Assembly: GCA_937925595.1 (NCBI GenBank)
Contig: CALALQ010000263.1
Span: 1 to 30,931 of the forward strand
Direction: 5' to 3'
Source of the DNA: an uncultured Demequina sp.
Lineage (GTDB): Bacteria; Actinomycetota; Actinomycetes; Actinomycetales; Demequinaceae
DNA length: 30,931 nucleotides
The notes under the pieces are model-generated. The model worked only from the letters and a program-made list of their open reading frames with translations, had not been told where the DNA came from and made no database searches. Position 1 is the stretch's first letter, and each line of letters starts with the position of its first letter. Below are positions 1 through 7,244 of this stretch, one piece after another. A program made the translations under genes and the position numbers.

Positions 1-69
1 GGAGCCGGTGGCGTAGCCACTTGAACGGAGCCCGGAGGTAGCTACGACCGGAGCGCAGCGGAGGGAGCC

Positions 70-157
70 GCCGAAGGCTTCACGGCAAAAAACCGGGCCG
101 AAGGCCCTAGCTGGCCGGCGTAGCCGGCTCCGTCAGCGGGCCGTAGGGCCGCAGCGT
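70..157 (+). repeat. Structured repeat module C, plus-facing arm
   Basis: Hairpin GCC-GAA-GGC (70-78) is followed directly by the conserved 12-mer TTCACGGCAAAA (79-90), then hairpin GGGCC-GAA-GGCCC (95-107) and GCCGGC-GTA-GCCGGC (114-128). The same order of elements recurs at 26971 and 28393. If the molecule is circular, the inverted partner of this arm is at 30885-30910. Bases 1-69 hold another short hairpin, GTGGC-GTA-GCCAC (8-20), and a GAGCGCAGCG-type stretch seen in the other modules; no credible gene lies in 1-234. Confidence 0.7.
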
Positions 158-212
158 TGCGCTCGCGCGACGATCATCAACGTTAGGGCCCATAAAGTTA
201 ATATCGCCGTCG

Positions 213-236
213 AAAAACCGCGGAATTATGCGGTTC
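213..236 (-). terminator. Intrinsic terminator of the replication gene
   Basis: Read on the minus strand, arms AACCGC and GCGGTT (216-221 and 230-235) enclose an 8-nt AT-rich loop and are followed by a T run (complement of 213-217). The hairpin overlaps the rep stop codon, so it would end rep transcription at once. Confidence 0.65.
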
Positions 237-2205
237 ACGCGATGCGGACAGCTCCCAAGAGACGGGCCAGCATCCGGTCGGTGTCGTCGAGCTCCACGGG
301 CTCGACGGTGGCCGCGGGCTCGACGAAATTACTCGAGCGGAGATCTCCGTCGACGCGCTCAGGGGCGCTCTCCCGCGCGGCTGTGCCCGCGCGCTCGTGC
401 TCGACGATGCGGCGGGCTTCCGCGAAGTCGAGTCGGCCGTCACCGCGGCGCGGGTGCGGGCCGTAGGCGTGCGTCCCGTCCTCGGGGACAAGGGAGAGTT
501 GCCCGCGCGCCGGTCGACGGCTCGCGTCGGGTCGACGAGGTGCGTGCATCCACGTCTCCTCGGCCTTCCACCAGGCCCACACCTCGCGCTCGACGCGGTA
601 GCGAGCTGCGCGGGCGTCGAGACGTCCCGCGATCGCGAACCGCTCGGCCGCGGCGTCGACGGTGCTGCGTGAGCTGCGCACCCATCCGGCCGGCGTCGGC
701 TCGACGATGCCGGCGTAAGCGAGGCGGTCGAGGAGACGTGCTGTGCGGACGAGGCCGGCGCCGATGGTGCGGGCCAGGTCGTCAAGGGTGGCCGGGGTGT
801 GGTCGGTGCGTGCGTAGATGTTCCCGGCGAGGTGTCCCAGCGCGGGGCGGGTTGAGGTGAACAGGTCGTGCGCGGCATCCGTCATGCGGGCGGTGATCGT
901 TGCGAGGAGCTGGGTTCTCTCAGCGGCCCCGGCCCCTGGGGGGCGCGGGTCCGCTTGTGACCGGGCGTGATCCGGGGTGCTGTGGAGAACGTTCCTGGGG
1001 TCGATCGTCCATTGAGCGCCGCGCGGTCCCTCGGCCGCGGCGGCGTGGGCGATCCACCCGTCTTCGGCCAGGCGCAGCAGCGCCGTGCGGGCCGTCTCGC
1101 GGCCGACGCCGGCCAGGAGGGCCAGGCGGCGGGTGTCGGCCTCCACGGTGCCCCTGAGGGCGTGCAGGGCGATGACGCACAGGACGTCGAGGATGCGGCG
1201 ATCGGCGGGGCCACCGCCGCGGGTCCAGCGGCCGGCGGCGGTGTCGGCGCGCTCCTGGACGTCGCGCACGTGCGCGGCGATCCTGTCGGCGCGCCGGTCG
1301 AACGTGGGATCGTCCCCGATCTGGCGTGAGCTGGTGGCGACGTAGCGCACGGCCTTGTCCCACTGACGCGCGAGGACCGCGGCCTGTTCACGCCGCGGCC
1401 GCGGTGTGCGGCCGCGGCGACTCGTGCGCGTGCGGACGTGCTCTAGACCCTCTGCGTCGTCGACGAGGGCGGCGACGTCGGCGTGGTGCCAGCGTGCGGA
1501 GGCTGCGCCGATCAGGACGCGCCAGAGCTGCGCGGAGGCGTCGCCCCCGGCGGGCAGCTCGCCCAGCGCTGCGGCGCTGACTGCGGGCAGCTCGCGACGT
1601 CGACCGGGCAGATACAGCCGGCGGTGCTGATCGACCGGCAGCGGGCCGCTGGGCCGCTCCTGCTCGGTGTCTGCGGGCTCGGCGTCGTCGACGAGCGCAG
1701 CGAGACGGGACACGAGCGCGCGGATAGCCGCTGCGGGCGTCTGGGGGGCCGTCAGGACGGCCAGCGCGCCCGTGAGGGGTGTCGACACGCCTCCGTCGCG
1801 GTGCGGCGATCCTGGGGGCCGTACACAGCCGGTGACGGGGTTCGACAGCGGCGAGAGGTCGAGGCTCGGGCATAGGTGCTTCACGAGGCGATTGAGCGTG
1901 GCCACGGTGGCCGCGTCGACCGACTCGGCAAGGCCCACCCATACGTGACGACCGCCGGCAGGACCGGACTCGCACACCAGGTAGGGGATACCGGCGTCGA
2001 CCAGGTGGCCGGTGAGCACGTCGAGGTCGCGCAGCGGCGCGGCGGCGTCGCCGTGGGCGTCGAGGTCGAACGCGAGGAACCGGAACCGCTGATCGGTGCC
2101 GGCGAGGTACATCGCCCACGGGCGCTCAGGTGCGCGATCGCGCAGCTCGCGGTCGAGGTAGCGATTCAGGATCGTGCCGTAGGCGTCGGCCACGGCCACG
2201 CGCAC
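235..2205 (-). CDS. Primase-like plasmid replication initiator (Rep)
   Basis: Likely replication initiator with an archaeo-eukaryotic-primase-like N-terminal domain. Visible motifs are FLAFDLDAH (acidic pair D47, D49), GGRHVWVGL (H87) and RPPGSPHRDGG (about 129-139), which match the three AEP motifs in order. The C-terminal half contains two helix-turn-helix or winged-helix stretches (around residues 357-390 and 475-505) suited to origin binding. 656 aa is in the range of actinobacterial plasmid Rep proteins of this kind. The GTG start at 2205 is uncertain: the frame stays open to 2368 with no ATG, GTG or TTG, and no clear Shine-Dalgarno precedes 2205. A strand complementary to CCACCTTT (2293-2300) would place an SD-like AAAGGTGG just before in-frame ATC/ATA codons at 2289/2286, so rare-codon initiation is possible. 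The gene stands alone between its own terminator and the 2410 hairpin. Confidence 0.72.
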   Translation of the reverse strand: MRVAVADAYGTILNRYLDRELRDRAPERPWAMYLAGTDQRFRFLAFDLDAHGDAAAPLRDLDVLTGHLVDAGIPYLVCESGPAGGRHVWVGLAESVDAATVATLNRLVKHLCPSLDLSPLSNPVTGCVRPPGSPHRDGGVSTPLTGALAVLTAPQTPAAAIRALVSRLAALVDDAEPADTEQERPSGPLPVDQHRRLYLPGRRRELPAVSAAALGELPAGGDASAQLWRVLIGAASARWHHADVAALVDDAEGLEHVRTRTSRRGRTPRPRREQAAVLARQWDKAVRYVATSSRQIGDDPTFDRRADRIAAHVRDVQERADTAAGRWTRGGGPADRRILDVLCVIALHALRGTVEADTRRLALLAGVGRETARTALLRLAEDGWIAHAAAAEGPRGAQWTIDPRNVLHSTPDHARSQADPRPPGAGAAERTQLLATITARMTDAAHDLFTSTRPALGHLAGNIYARTDHTPATLDDLARTIGAGLVRTARLLDRLAYAGIVEPTPAGWVRSSRSTVDAAAERFAIAGRLDARAARYRVEREVWAWWKAEETWMHAPRRPDASRRPARGQLSLVPEDGTHAYGPHPRRGDGRLDFAEARRIVEHERAGTAARESAPERVDGDLRSSNFVEPAATVEPVELDDTDRMLARLLGAVRIA

Positions 2206-2260
2206 GCGGGGGCGCGGGCTCAGCTCAACGGTGAGCGCCCAAGAATCGGCGCGCGAATGC

Positions 2261-2289
2261 TCGATATCACTAGCGTTACGGGCTATGAT
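2261..2289 (+). promoter_or_regulatory. Candidate antisense promoter over the rep leader
   Basis: TCGATA (2261-2266) and TATGAT (2284-2289) are spaced 17 bp and match the -35 (4/6) and -10 (5/6) consensus. Transcription would run on the plus strand, against rep, starting near 2296 and reaching a terminator 36-56 nt later. Confidence 0.45.
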
Positions 2290-2295
2290 GGCACC

Positions 2296-2352
2296 ACCTT
2301 TCGGGCTCGCTCGATGGGTACAGCGAAGGTCCGGTCCCGAACCGGCTTTTTC
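2296..2352 (+). ncRNA. Candidate short antisense RNA controlling rep
   Basis: The predicted transcript is about 57 nt. It can form a first stem-loop (TCGCT with AGCGA around a 10-nt loop, 2308-2327 region) and ends with the hairpin CCGGT-CCCGA-ACCGG (2332-2346) followed by TTTTT, an intrinsic terminator. It lies entirely within the rep mRNA leader and its 5' end overlaps the SD-like sequence discussed for rep. Small countertranscribed RNAs of this architecture control copy number in many plasmids. This is inferred from sequence only. Confidence 0.42.
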
Positions 2353-2409
2353 TGGAACTGCCTTGATCTACCGGTCGCCAAACTCAGAAGATCAGGCACT
2401 TAGCTTCGG

Positions 2410-2434
2410 CCCCCCGTCTCCTAGAGGCGGGGGG
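2410..2434. terminator. Strong bidirectional terminator hairpin
   Basis: A 10-bp stem, CCCCCCG with CGGGGGG plus three further pairs (one G-T wobble), and a 5-nt loop. It lies just after the stop of the RHH gene at 2444 and before the presumed rep promoter region. No U tract is seen on either strand. Confidence 0.6.
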
Positions 2435-2443
2435 TCTGCTCGT

Positions 2444-2719
2444 TTATGCGGCTCTCGTCGATGCCTCCTGAGGGAGTTCGAGCGGAGTCTGTGGGCTGAC
2501 GGGCAGCTCCCAGTTCTCGGGGTAGCCGTTCGGGCCAGGCTTGCCGGCTCGGATTGCGGCTTCGATGAGCGCCCACTGGGGAAGGCCGGTGGCGGCGTGG
2601 TAGCCGTCGAGGATCGCCTTCACGTCGGGAGCGATATCGACCTGCACCCCAACGGTGGGGGTGCCACGCGGGCGGCGCACGGCGGAAACGCCGCGCTTGC
2701 ATCCTCCGGGGCTGGTCAT
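2444..2719 (-). CDS. Small ribbon-helix-helix transcription regulator
   Basis: 91-aa protein, starting at the ATG at 2719. Residues about 24-60 fit a CopG-like ribbon-helix-helix: a short strand (VGVQVDIAP), a helix (DVKAILDGYHAATG) and a second helix (PQWALIEAAIRAG). Such proteins bind DNA as dimers and usually repress their own promoter. The start is preceded not by an SD but by a -10-like TAGTGT seven bases upstream, suggesting a leaderless mRNA. The upstream region carries ACTAGG-N9-CCTAGT and CCTAGG. CCTAGG also sits at the -35 position of the transfer operon promoter near 7176, so this protein may control transfer. The tail (about 61-91) is proline- and glutamate-rich and not recognised. 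Confidence 0.6.
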   Translation of the reverse strand: MTSPGGCKRGVSAVRRPRGTPTVGVQVDIAPDVKAILDGYHAATGLPQWALIEAAIRAGKPGPNGYPENWELPVSPQTPLELPQEASTRAA

Positions 2720-2726
2720 GGGAACC

Positions 2727-2755
2727 ACACTAGGGGCGAGTGTCCTAGTCCTAGG
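2727..2755 (-). promoter_or_regulatory. Operator/promoter of the RHH regulator
   Basis: Minus-strand -10 TAGTGT (2727-2732) lies 17 bp from CCTAGG (2750-2755), which occupies the -35 place. Overlapping inverted repeats ACACT/AGTGT (2727-2743) and ACTAGG/CCTAGT (2729-2749) are well placed for autorepression. Confidence 0.5.
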
Positions 2756-2781
2756 TAATTGCTTCGGCGCGGCGTGTCGGG

Positions 2782-3765
2782 TCATGCGAGGGTGACGACG
2801 CACTCGACGTCGCCCAGCAACAGCCGTGCACCGATCGGAACGACGGTGGGCTCTCCGGGGGTGAGCCACTGCGGCGGCGTGGTCAGCAGCTCGACGCCGT
2901 TGGGGGCGTTCAAGTCGGTGACGACGATCCGTGCGTGCTCGTCGACCTCGATCGCCGCGTGCGTGCGGGAGAGCTGTCGACCGGGACTGACGACGGCGAC
3001 GGGGTGCTGTCCGTTTTTCGGGATCGGGTCACGCCCGATCACGACACTGCTCGGGGCGGTGATGCTGCGCTGGGTCGTGAACGCGAGGCGCAGCGAGGGT
3101 GTCGCGGGGCGGCGCACGCGCGTTGCCTCCACGTCGTCGTCCAGCTCGGGAGCGGGAGCGGGAGCGGCTGCGCGTCGACGGATCGGCGGCGCGACCGGGG
3201 CCGGCACGGGCTCGGGAGCGGGTGCCGTCGTCGACACGGGGGCCGGCGCGGGTGCGACCTCGCGGAGGTGCACCACTTCGTCGACGTCGGCGGGCAGCTC
3301 CTCGGGAGCGTCGACGGGGACCGGCGGCGCGTCGATCGGCTCACCGTGCGGGGCGACCTCGACGCGCAACGGCTCCTCGATGTGGCACTGGATACACGTT
3401 GTCGACGTGACCGGCTGTAGCCGCCGGCAGTGCCGGCAGCGGCCCTCGTCGACGCTGAGGCCGTCCGCGGCCGGGATGATGCCTTCGGCGTCGACGAGCT
3501 GCACGTATCCCTCGGGACGCACGGCGAGCTGGTAGCTCGCTGCGGCCTCGGTGACGTCCAGGCGCACGGGGCGGCGGAGCTGCACGGCGTAGGACACGGC
3601 GCGGGCGATGAGCCCGGTCCTGAGGGCGGCGACGGACTCGGCCGCGCACGCGCGGCTGGTGCCGTTGACGGTAAGGGTGCCGGTGTTGTCGCCGTGCAGC
3701 TCTGCGACCAGGCGGGGCCAGGTCGGTACGCGGGTGAGCCCTGGGACGGGCTGTGTGGCCTTCAC
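2782..3765 (-). CDS. FHA-domain protein with zinc-ribbon-like cysteines
   Basis: 327-aa protein. The GTG start at 3765 overlaps the TGA of the upstream MinD-like gene (GTGA), indicating translational coupling. The C-terminal ~95 residues form a forkhead-associated domain: GRDP, then SRTHA, then DLNAPNG, the phosphothreonine-binding signature. Four cysteines (C110, C113, C124, C127; CRHC and CIQC) look like a zinc ribbon. A Pro/Ala-rich linker joins these parts. Residues about 18-92 resemble residues 15-85 of the neighbouring MinD-like protein (matching pattern ending QLRRPVRL versus QLGRPVRV), so the two share a paralogous N-terminal domain. FHA domains read Ser/Thr kinase phosphorylation; a role in assembling or regulating the transfer machinery at the envelope is inferred from the operon. 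No kinase is encoded here, so a host kinase would be needed. Confidence 0.72.
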   Translation of the reverse strand: MKATQPVPGLTRVPTWPRLVAELHGDNTGTLTVNGTSRACAAESVAALRTGLIARAVSYAVQLRRPVRLDVTEAAASYQLAVRPEGYVQLVDAEGIIPAADGLSVDEGRCRHCRRLQPVTSTTCIQCHIEEPLRVEVAPHGEPIDAPPVPVDAPEELPADVDEVVHLREVAPAPAPVSTTAPAPEPVPAPVAPPIRRRAAAPAPAPELDDDVEATRVRRPATPSLRLAFTTQRSITAPSSVVIGRDPIPKNGQHPVAVVSPGRQLSRTHAAIEVDEHARIVVTDLNAPNGVELLTTPPQWLTPGEPTVVPIGARLLLGDVECVVTLA

Positions 3766-5174
3766 AGGCCCTTCGCCACCGCTGCACCGGCAGCGAGCCA
3801 TGCCCGCTGAGTGGAGGGGCGCAGCGCCCCGTAGTTCAGCACCCCGTCGACCATTGCGGGGTCGTGGGGGATGGTCACCGCGGCGCGGGCCAGGCTCTTG
3901 TAGCCGTCCGCGACGTGCGCGAGCTCGGCGGCGGTGGCCTTGGGGTCGGCCTGGCTCACGACGACCACGGCGTCACGGGCCAGCTCTGCCGATCCCTGGT
4001 CGCGCTCGGCCAGCGCTTCGAGGAGAAGCGCGCCGGCTTCGGCGTGGTCGTCGCGCGTGGTCGTGGCGACCACGAGCTGATCGGTCTTGTCGATCATGCG
4101 CAGCCACATCGGGTCCGATTCGTCGTTGCCGCTGTCGATGAAGATCAGGCGGTAATACTTCGCGGCGACGTCGTGGATCGCGTCGACGTCGCTCGGCTCG
4201 ACGCGCTGCTCGTGCGCGAGGGCCATTGGCTTGCTGCGCAGCACGTCGAACTTGTCCTTGGTCTGGTGGTGCACGTAGTGATTCAGGTCGGCCGACTGCG
4301 CACCCGTACTGAGGAGACGGGGCACCTGGGGCAGAAGATCGAGAAGGGTCGCCTCGTGCTTGCCCTGCTCGGTGCGCCAGCCCAGCGTGCCGCGGGTCTG
4401 GTTGTTGTCCCACGTCAGCACGCCCGATCCGCCGTATCGAGCGAACACGGCGGCGAGGAGAACGGTGGTCGGGGTCTTGCCGGCCCCGCCCTTGCCGTTC
4501 ACCACGGCGATCGTGCGCGGCCCGGGCCAGTGCTGGGACACGGCGAGGACGTCGGCACGCTCGGCGCGCTCGGCTTCGCTGGGGCTCATGCGGATGCCGA
4601 AGCGGGTCAGCGACCCGCGCCACCCCTGCGTTGCCGGCTCCTCGGTGTTCTCCTGCGTGAGGAACGACTGACGCGCCTCGCGTCGAGTCGGCTCGGCGGG
4701 AGCAACGGGAGCGGCGGGAGCGGCGGCGACCGGCTCGGCCGCGGGCACGCTGGCGATCGGCGGGACCGCTGCGGGCTTGCTCGTCCACGCGCTGCTGTCA
4801 GCGGGGAGGCCGGATGCCGCGGCGGGTGCCGGGATCGGCGCAGAGGGGATCACGGTGTCTTCGTCCACGGCGGGGTCGTCCTCGAGAATCGGTGCCGGTC
4901 GCGCCGGCTGCGTGGCGTCCTCGTCCACGCTCCCGTCGGCGTGGACGATGAGCGGCCACTGACCGTCCGGGCCGAACGTCTGCACGCGCACGGGACGCCC
5001 GAGCTGCGCGGCGGTCTGAGCGATGAGGGCCACCACCTCGGCGCGGGCTGAGGGCAGGTCGGCGGCTGCAATGTCGTGCGGCGTGCCGCTGATGAACACC
5101 TTCGCGGTGCCGTCTGCAGAAAGGTGCGCGTCGATCTTGGGGAACGCGTTGGGGGCTACGTCGATGCTGGTCAT
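3762..5174 (-). CDS. MinD/ParA-like ATPase of the transfer locus
   Basis: 470-aa protein with ATG at 5174. The C-terminal half is a deviant Walker P-loop ATPase: VVNGKGGAGKT (about 225-234; signature lysine K228 and K233), IFIDSG as Walker B-like strand, and VVVVSQAD near the base-specificity strand. The usual KGGxGKTTT reads KGGAGKTPTT here, with proline after the catalytic threonine. Residues about 12-85 are a small alpha/beta domain shared with the downstream FHA protein, followed by a ~130-residue Pro/Ala-rich linker. It does not resemble a plasmid-partition ParA in context, because a dedicated parAB pair is at 24-25 kb. It lies in an envelope operon divergent from the T4SS genes, so I infer spatial positioning or assembly of the transfer apparatus. 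Confidence 0.72.
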   Translation of the reverse strand: MTSIDVAPNAFPKIDAHLSADGTAKVFISGTPHDIAAADLPSARAEVVALIAQTAAQLGRPVRVQTFGPDGQWPLIVHADGSVDEDATQPARPAPILEDDPAVDEDTVIPSAPIPAPAAASGLPADSSAWTSKPAAVPPIASVPAAEPVAAAPAAPVAPAEPTRREARQSFLTQENTEEPATQGWRGSLTRFGIRMSPSEAERAERADVLAVSQHWPGPRTIAVVNGKGGAGKTPTTVLLAAVFARYGGSGVLTWDNNQTRGTLGWRTEQGKHEATLLDLLPQVPRLLSTGAQSADLNHYVHHQTKDKFDVLRSKPMALAHEQRVEPSDVDAIHDVAAKYYRLIFIDSGNDESDPMWLRMIDKTDQLVVATTTRDDHAEAGALLLEALAERDQGSAELARDAVVVVSQADPKATAAELAHVADGYKSLARAAVTIPHDPAMVDGVLNYGALRPSTQRAWLAAGAAVAKGL

Positions 5175-5188
5175 GGTCGTCTCCTAGT

Positions 5189-6274
5189 TCACTGTCCGAG
5201 CTGGATGCCGACCGCGGCCATGTACGGCTCGGGGTCGACGTTCTCGCCGTTCACCATCACCTCGAAGTGGAGGTGGCAACCGGTCGATCCGCCACTGCTA
5301 CCGACGCGAGCGATCTGCTGGCCGGCCTTCACCTTGTCTCCGACGTTGACGAGCATCCCGGAGTCGTACATGTGCAGGTAGCGGGTGGTGACGCCGCCGC
5401 CGTGGTCGATCGCGATCACGCCGTTTCCGCCGCCGTCGAAGCCGCGGAAGGTCACGGTGCCGTCCTGAGCGGCCCAGATAGGGCCGTCGCATCCGCCGCC
5501 GGCCAGGTCGGTGCCGGCGTGCAGTCGCACGTCGCCCGTGATCGGGTGCACGCGGAAACCGTAGGGGCTCGTGATCGGTCCAGCACCCGGGGACGCCCAT
5601 CCCTGCGCGTTGACGCCGCCAGGCACCATCGGGTCGCACTTGCCGCCGCTGGCGCTGCCGTCGCCGGGGTTGAGGCCCGTCTTCACGCCGGTCAGACCCT
5701 CGACGATCTGCACTGCGCCGTCCCAGAATCGCTCGTAGTGGTACGGGTCGGCGTTGATCTGCGTGCGGTGCGCGACGATGGTCGGTTCCAGCGATTCCCG
5801 GTCGGGAACCTTCTGGATCATCGCCTGGAAGAACTTCGTCGACGAGATGTAGGGGTTCAACCGCTCCTCGCGGGTGCCCCATCCGTCCTGCTGCTGGAAC
5901 AGGCCGATCGACGTCGTGCGGGTGCCGTCCGGGTTGGTGACGCCGCCGGTTTCCCAGTCGCCATAGTCGATGTTGCGGAGGCTGGACTCACCCATCGCCG
6001 TCATGACGCCGATGGTCTGGTCCCGAACGTTCAGGCCAAGGTCTTTGCCGGCCTGGATCACGTTCGCAGCGTTCACAAGCTGCTCGTGGCCGTAGCCCGC
6101 AATCTCGGTCTGGGGAACCGAGTTCGGGTCGATCGAGACGCTCGAATTCGGACCCGCCGCACCGGCGGGCTCGCAGTTGTCGCCCCCGACGACGACGAAA
6201 CCGAGCAACAGGCCGATGACCAGGATCGGCACCGCTGCGATCGCGTAGGCCCCGCCCCCCTTAGGCCCGGCCAC
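5189..6274 (-). CDS. VirB1-like bifunctional cell-wall hydrolase (SLT-like + M23)
   Basis: 361 aa from a GTG at 6274, one base after the lipoprotein stop. One N-terminal membrane helix (about 9-30) anchors it outside the cell. Residues about 60-195 look like a transglycosylase/lysozyme fold: GVMTAMGESSLRNI with E96 as probable catalytic glutamate, and GLFQQ. Residues about 230-350 are an M23 (LytM-type) zinc endopeptidase with HAGTD (H252, D256) and HLHFE (H334, H336) metal ligands. Such two-enzyme proteins cut both glycan and peptide bonds to let a conjugation channel through the thick wall. All key residues are intact. Confidence 0.85.
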   Translation of the reverse strand: MAGPKGGGAYAIAAVPILVIGLLLGFVVVGGDNCEPAGAAGPNSSVSIDPNSVPQTEIAGYGHEQLVNAANVIQAGKDLGLNVRDQTIGVMTAMGESSLRNIDYGDWETGGVTNPDGTRTTSIGLFQQQDGWGTREERLNPYISSTKFFQAMIQKVPDRESLEPTIVAHRTQINADPYHYERFWDGAVQIVEGLTGVKTGLNPGDGSASGGKCDPMVPGGVNAQGWASPGAGPITSPYGFRVHPITGDVRLHAGTDLAGGGCDGPIWAAQDGTVTFRGFDGGGNGVIAIDHGGGVTTRYLHMYDSGMLVNVGDKVKAGQQIARVGSSGGSTGCHLHFEVMVNGENVDPEPYMAAVGIQLGQ

Positions 6275-6275
6275 G

Positions 6276-6827
6276 CTAGTTCACACCCTCAGGGACGATG
6301 AAGCGGCTTGCCAACCACGGGCTGTCAGCGTCCGCACGGCTGAGGATCACGCTGTAGGTGCCGGCGTTGGTCGGGACGTCGACGTAAGCGACGTAGGCGC
6401 TCGTCTCGTCGGTGATCGTGCCGGGGCCGGTGACGCTCGACGCGACGATGCGCGAGGGGTCCATGTAGGCGTAGTCGGCGGTGGCCTTCTGATCGAGGAG
6501 AGGTTGCAGCTGCGCCCACCATGCGTCGAATCCAAGATCGGGGCGGGCGTATGCGCGCATCACGGCATCCGCCGCGGCGATCGCGCTCTGGCGCGACTCG
6601 TCATCCCAGACGGGCACGGGCCGCGGCCCGTGCGTCTCTCCTGAGTCCTCGTCGACCGCTCCCCGCGGAGCCGGGGTCATGGTGGAGGCGTCGGGGAAGA
6701 TCGGGCCAGACGTGCTCCCGCTGGGAGTCGGCGCGGGCGCGGGGGTGCTGGCGGTCCCCGTGCATCCGGCGAGCACGACGGCAGCGGCGGTGACGACGAT
6801 GACGGTCCCGATCTTCCTCACGGTCAC
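6276..6827 (-). CDS. Lipoprotein, possible NTF2-like transfer protein
   Basis: 183 aa. Signal sequence with lipobox LAGC (lipidated C22), then a Pro/Thr/Ser-rich tether to about residue 60. The remainder (about 75-183) is a compact alpha/beta domain with an initial helix (AAADAVMRAYARP) and several strands (AYVAYVDVP, TYSVILSR, WLASRFIVP), the layout of NTF2-like domains found in VirB8/TcpC proteins. The GTG start at 6827 overlaps the TGA of the HTH gene. It probably sits on the outer face of the membrane with the hydrolase encoded next. The family assignment is structural guesswork; the lipoprotein call is firm. Confidence 0.65.
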   Translation of the reverse strand: MTVRKIGTVIVVTAAAVVLAGCTGTASTPAPAPTPSGSTSGPIFPDASTMTPAPRGAVDEDSGETHGPRPVPVWDDESRQSAIAAADAVMRAYARPDLGFDAWWAQLQPLLDQKATADYAYMDPSRIVASSVTGPGTITDETSAYVAYVDVPTNAGTYSVILSRADADSPWLASRFIVPEGVN

Positions 6828-7090
6828 TCTCCTTCGACGATGGTCGGCTTGACGACGATCACAGGCCCCGTGGGCGTGTGCTTGTTCGCCCCAGCGCGGA
6901 GCACGTTTTTCAGCTCGTCAGTGATGATGAGCCAGTTCGTGCCGAGCTTGTATCCGGGGATCAGGCCGTCTTTGAGCCAGGTGTAGACGCTCTTCTGGGA
7001 TACGCCGAGACGCTGCGCTACCTCGGTCGGACCGATTGTCGGAGGGCTCTGCTGAAATAGACGGTCGATCGCGTCGGCGTCGTCTGTCAC
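6824..7090 (-). CDS. Small HTH DNA-binding protein (excisionase/MerR-like)
   Basis: 88 aa from the GTG at 7090, chosen because a perfect SD (AGGAGGA, complement of 7097-7103) lies six bases upstream; an ATG at 7114 in the same frame lacks one and coincides with the expected transcript start. Residues about 20-60 (GPTEVAQRLGVSQKSVYTWLKDG, then WLIITDELKNVL) are a winged helix-turn-helix of the type found in excisionases and MerR-like regulators. It is the first gene of the envelope operon and faces the transfer operon across a 150-bp divergent promoter region, so it is a good candidate local regulator. Confidence 0.7.
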   Translation of the reverse strand: MTDDADAIDRLFQQSPPTIGPTEVAQRLGVSQKSVYTWLKDGLIPGYKLGTNWLIITDELKNVLRAGANKHTPTGPVIVVKPTIVEGE

Positions 7091-7096
7091 GGTGAG

Positions 7097-7148
7097 TCCT
7101 CCTGACGGCTGCATGGCCCAATATTACCAATCTGGCTAGGTTTGTACA
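7097..7148 (-). promoter_or_regulatory. Promoter and SD of the envelope operon
   Basis: Minus strand: TGTACA (complement of 7143-7148) spaced 16 bp from TAATAT (7121-7126). A start near 7114 gives a 24-nt leader containing AGGAGGA (7097-7103) ahead of the GTG at 7090. Confidence 0.5.
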
Positions 7149-7175
7149 TGGTTGGGAACATTCGGGTGTGCCCTT

Positions 7176-7236
7176 CCTAGGTTGGGGGGTAAGGGAGTAG
7201 GGTTACCGTGTAACGGCAAATCTCACTGTACCTAGG
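7176..7236 (+). promoter_or_regulatory. Promoter/operator region of the transfer operon
   Basis: CCTAGG (7176-7181) lies 16 bp from a -10-like TAGGGT (7198-7203). GTTAC-CGT-GTAAC (7202-7214) is a palindrome across the likely start site, and a second CCTAGG is at 7231-7236, next to the G-rich SD of the first gene. CCTAGG also takes the -35 place in the RHH regulator's promoter, which suggests shared repression. Confidence 0.42.
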
Positions 7237-7244
7237 GGGGCAAG

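Noticed and set aside
228..860. Plus-strand ORFs over the rep gene
   Set aside because: Arg-rich antisense products without motifs; the minus-strand Rep frame carries ordered primase motifs.
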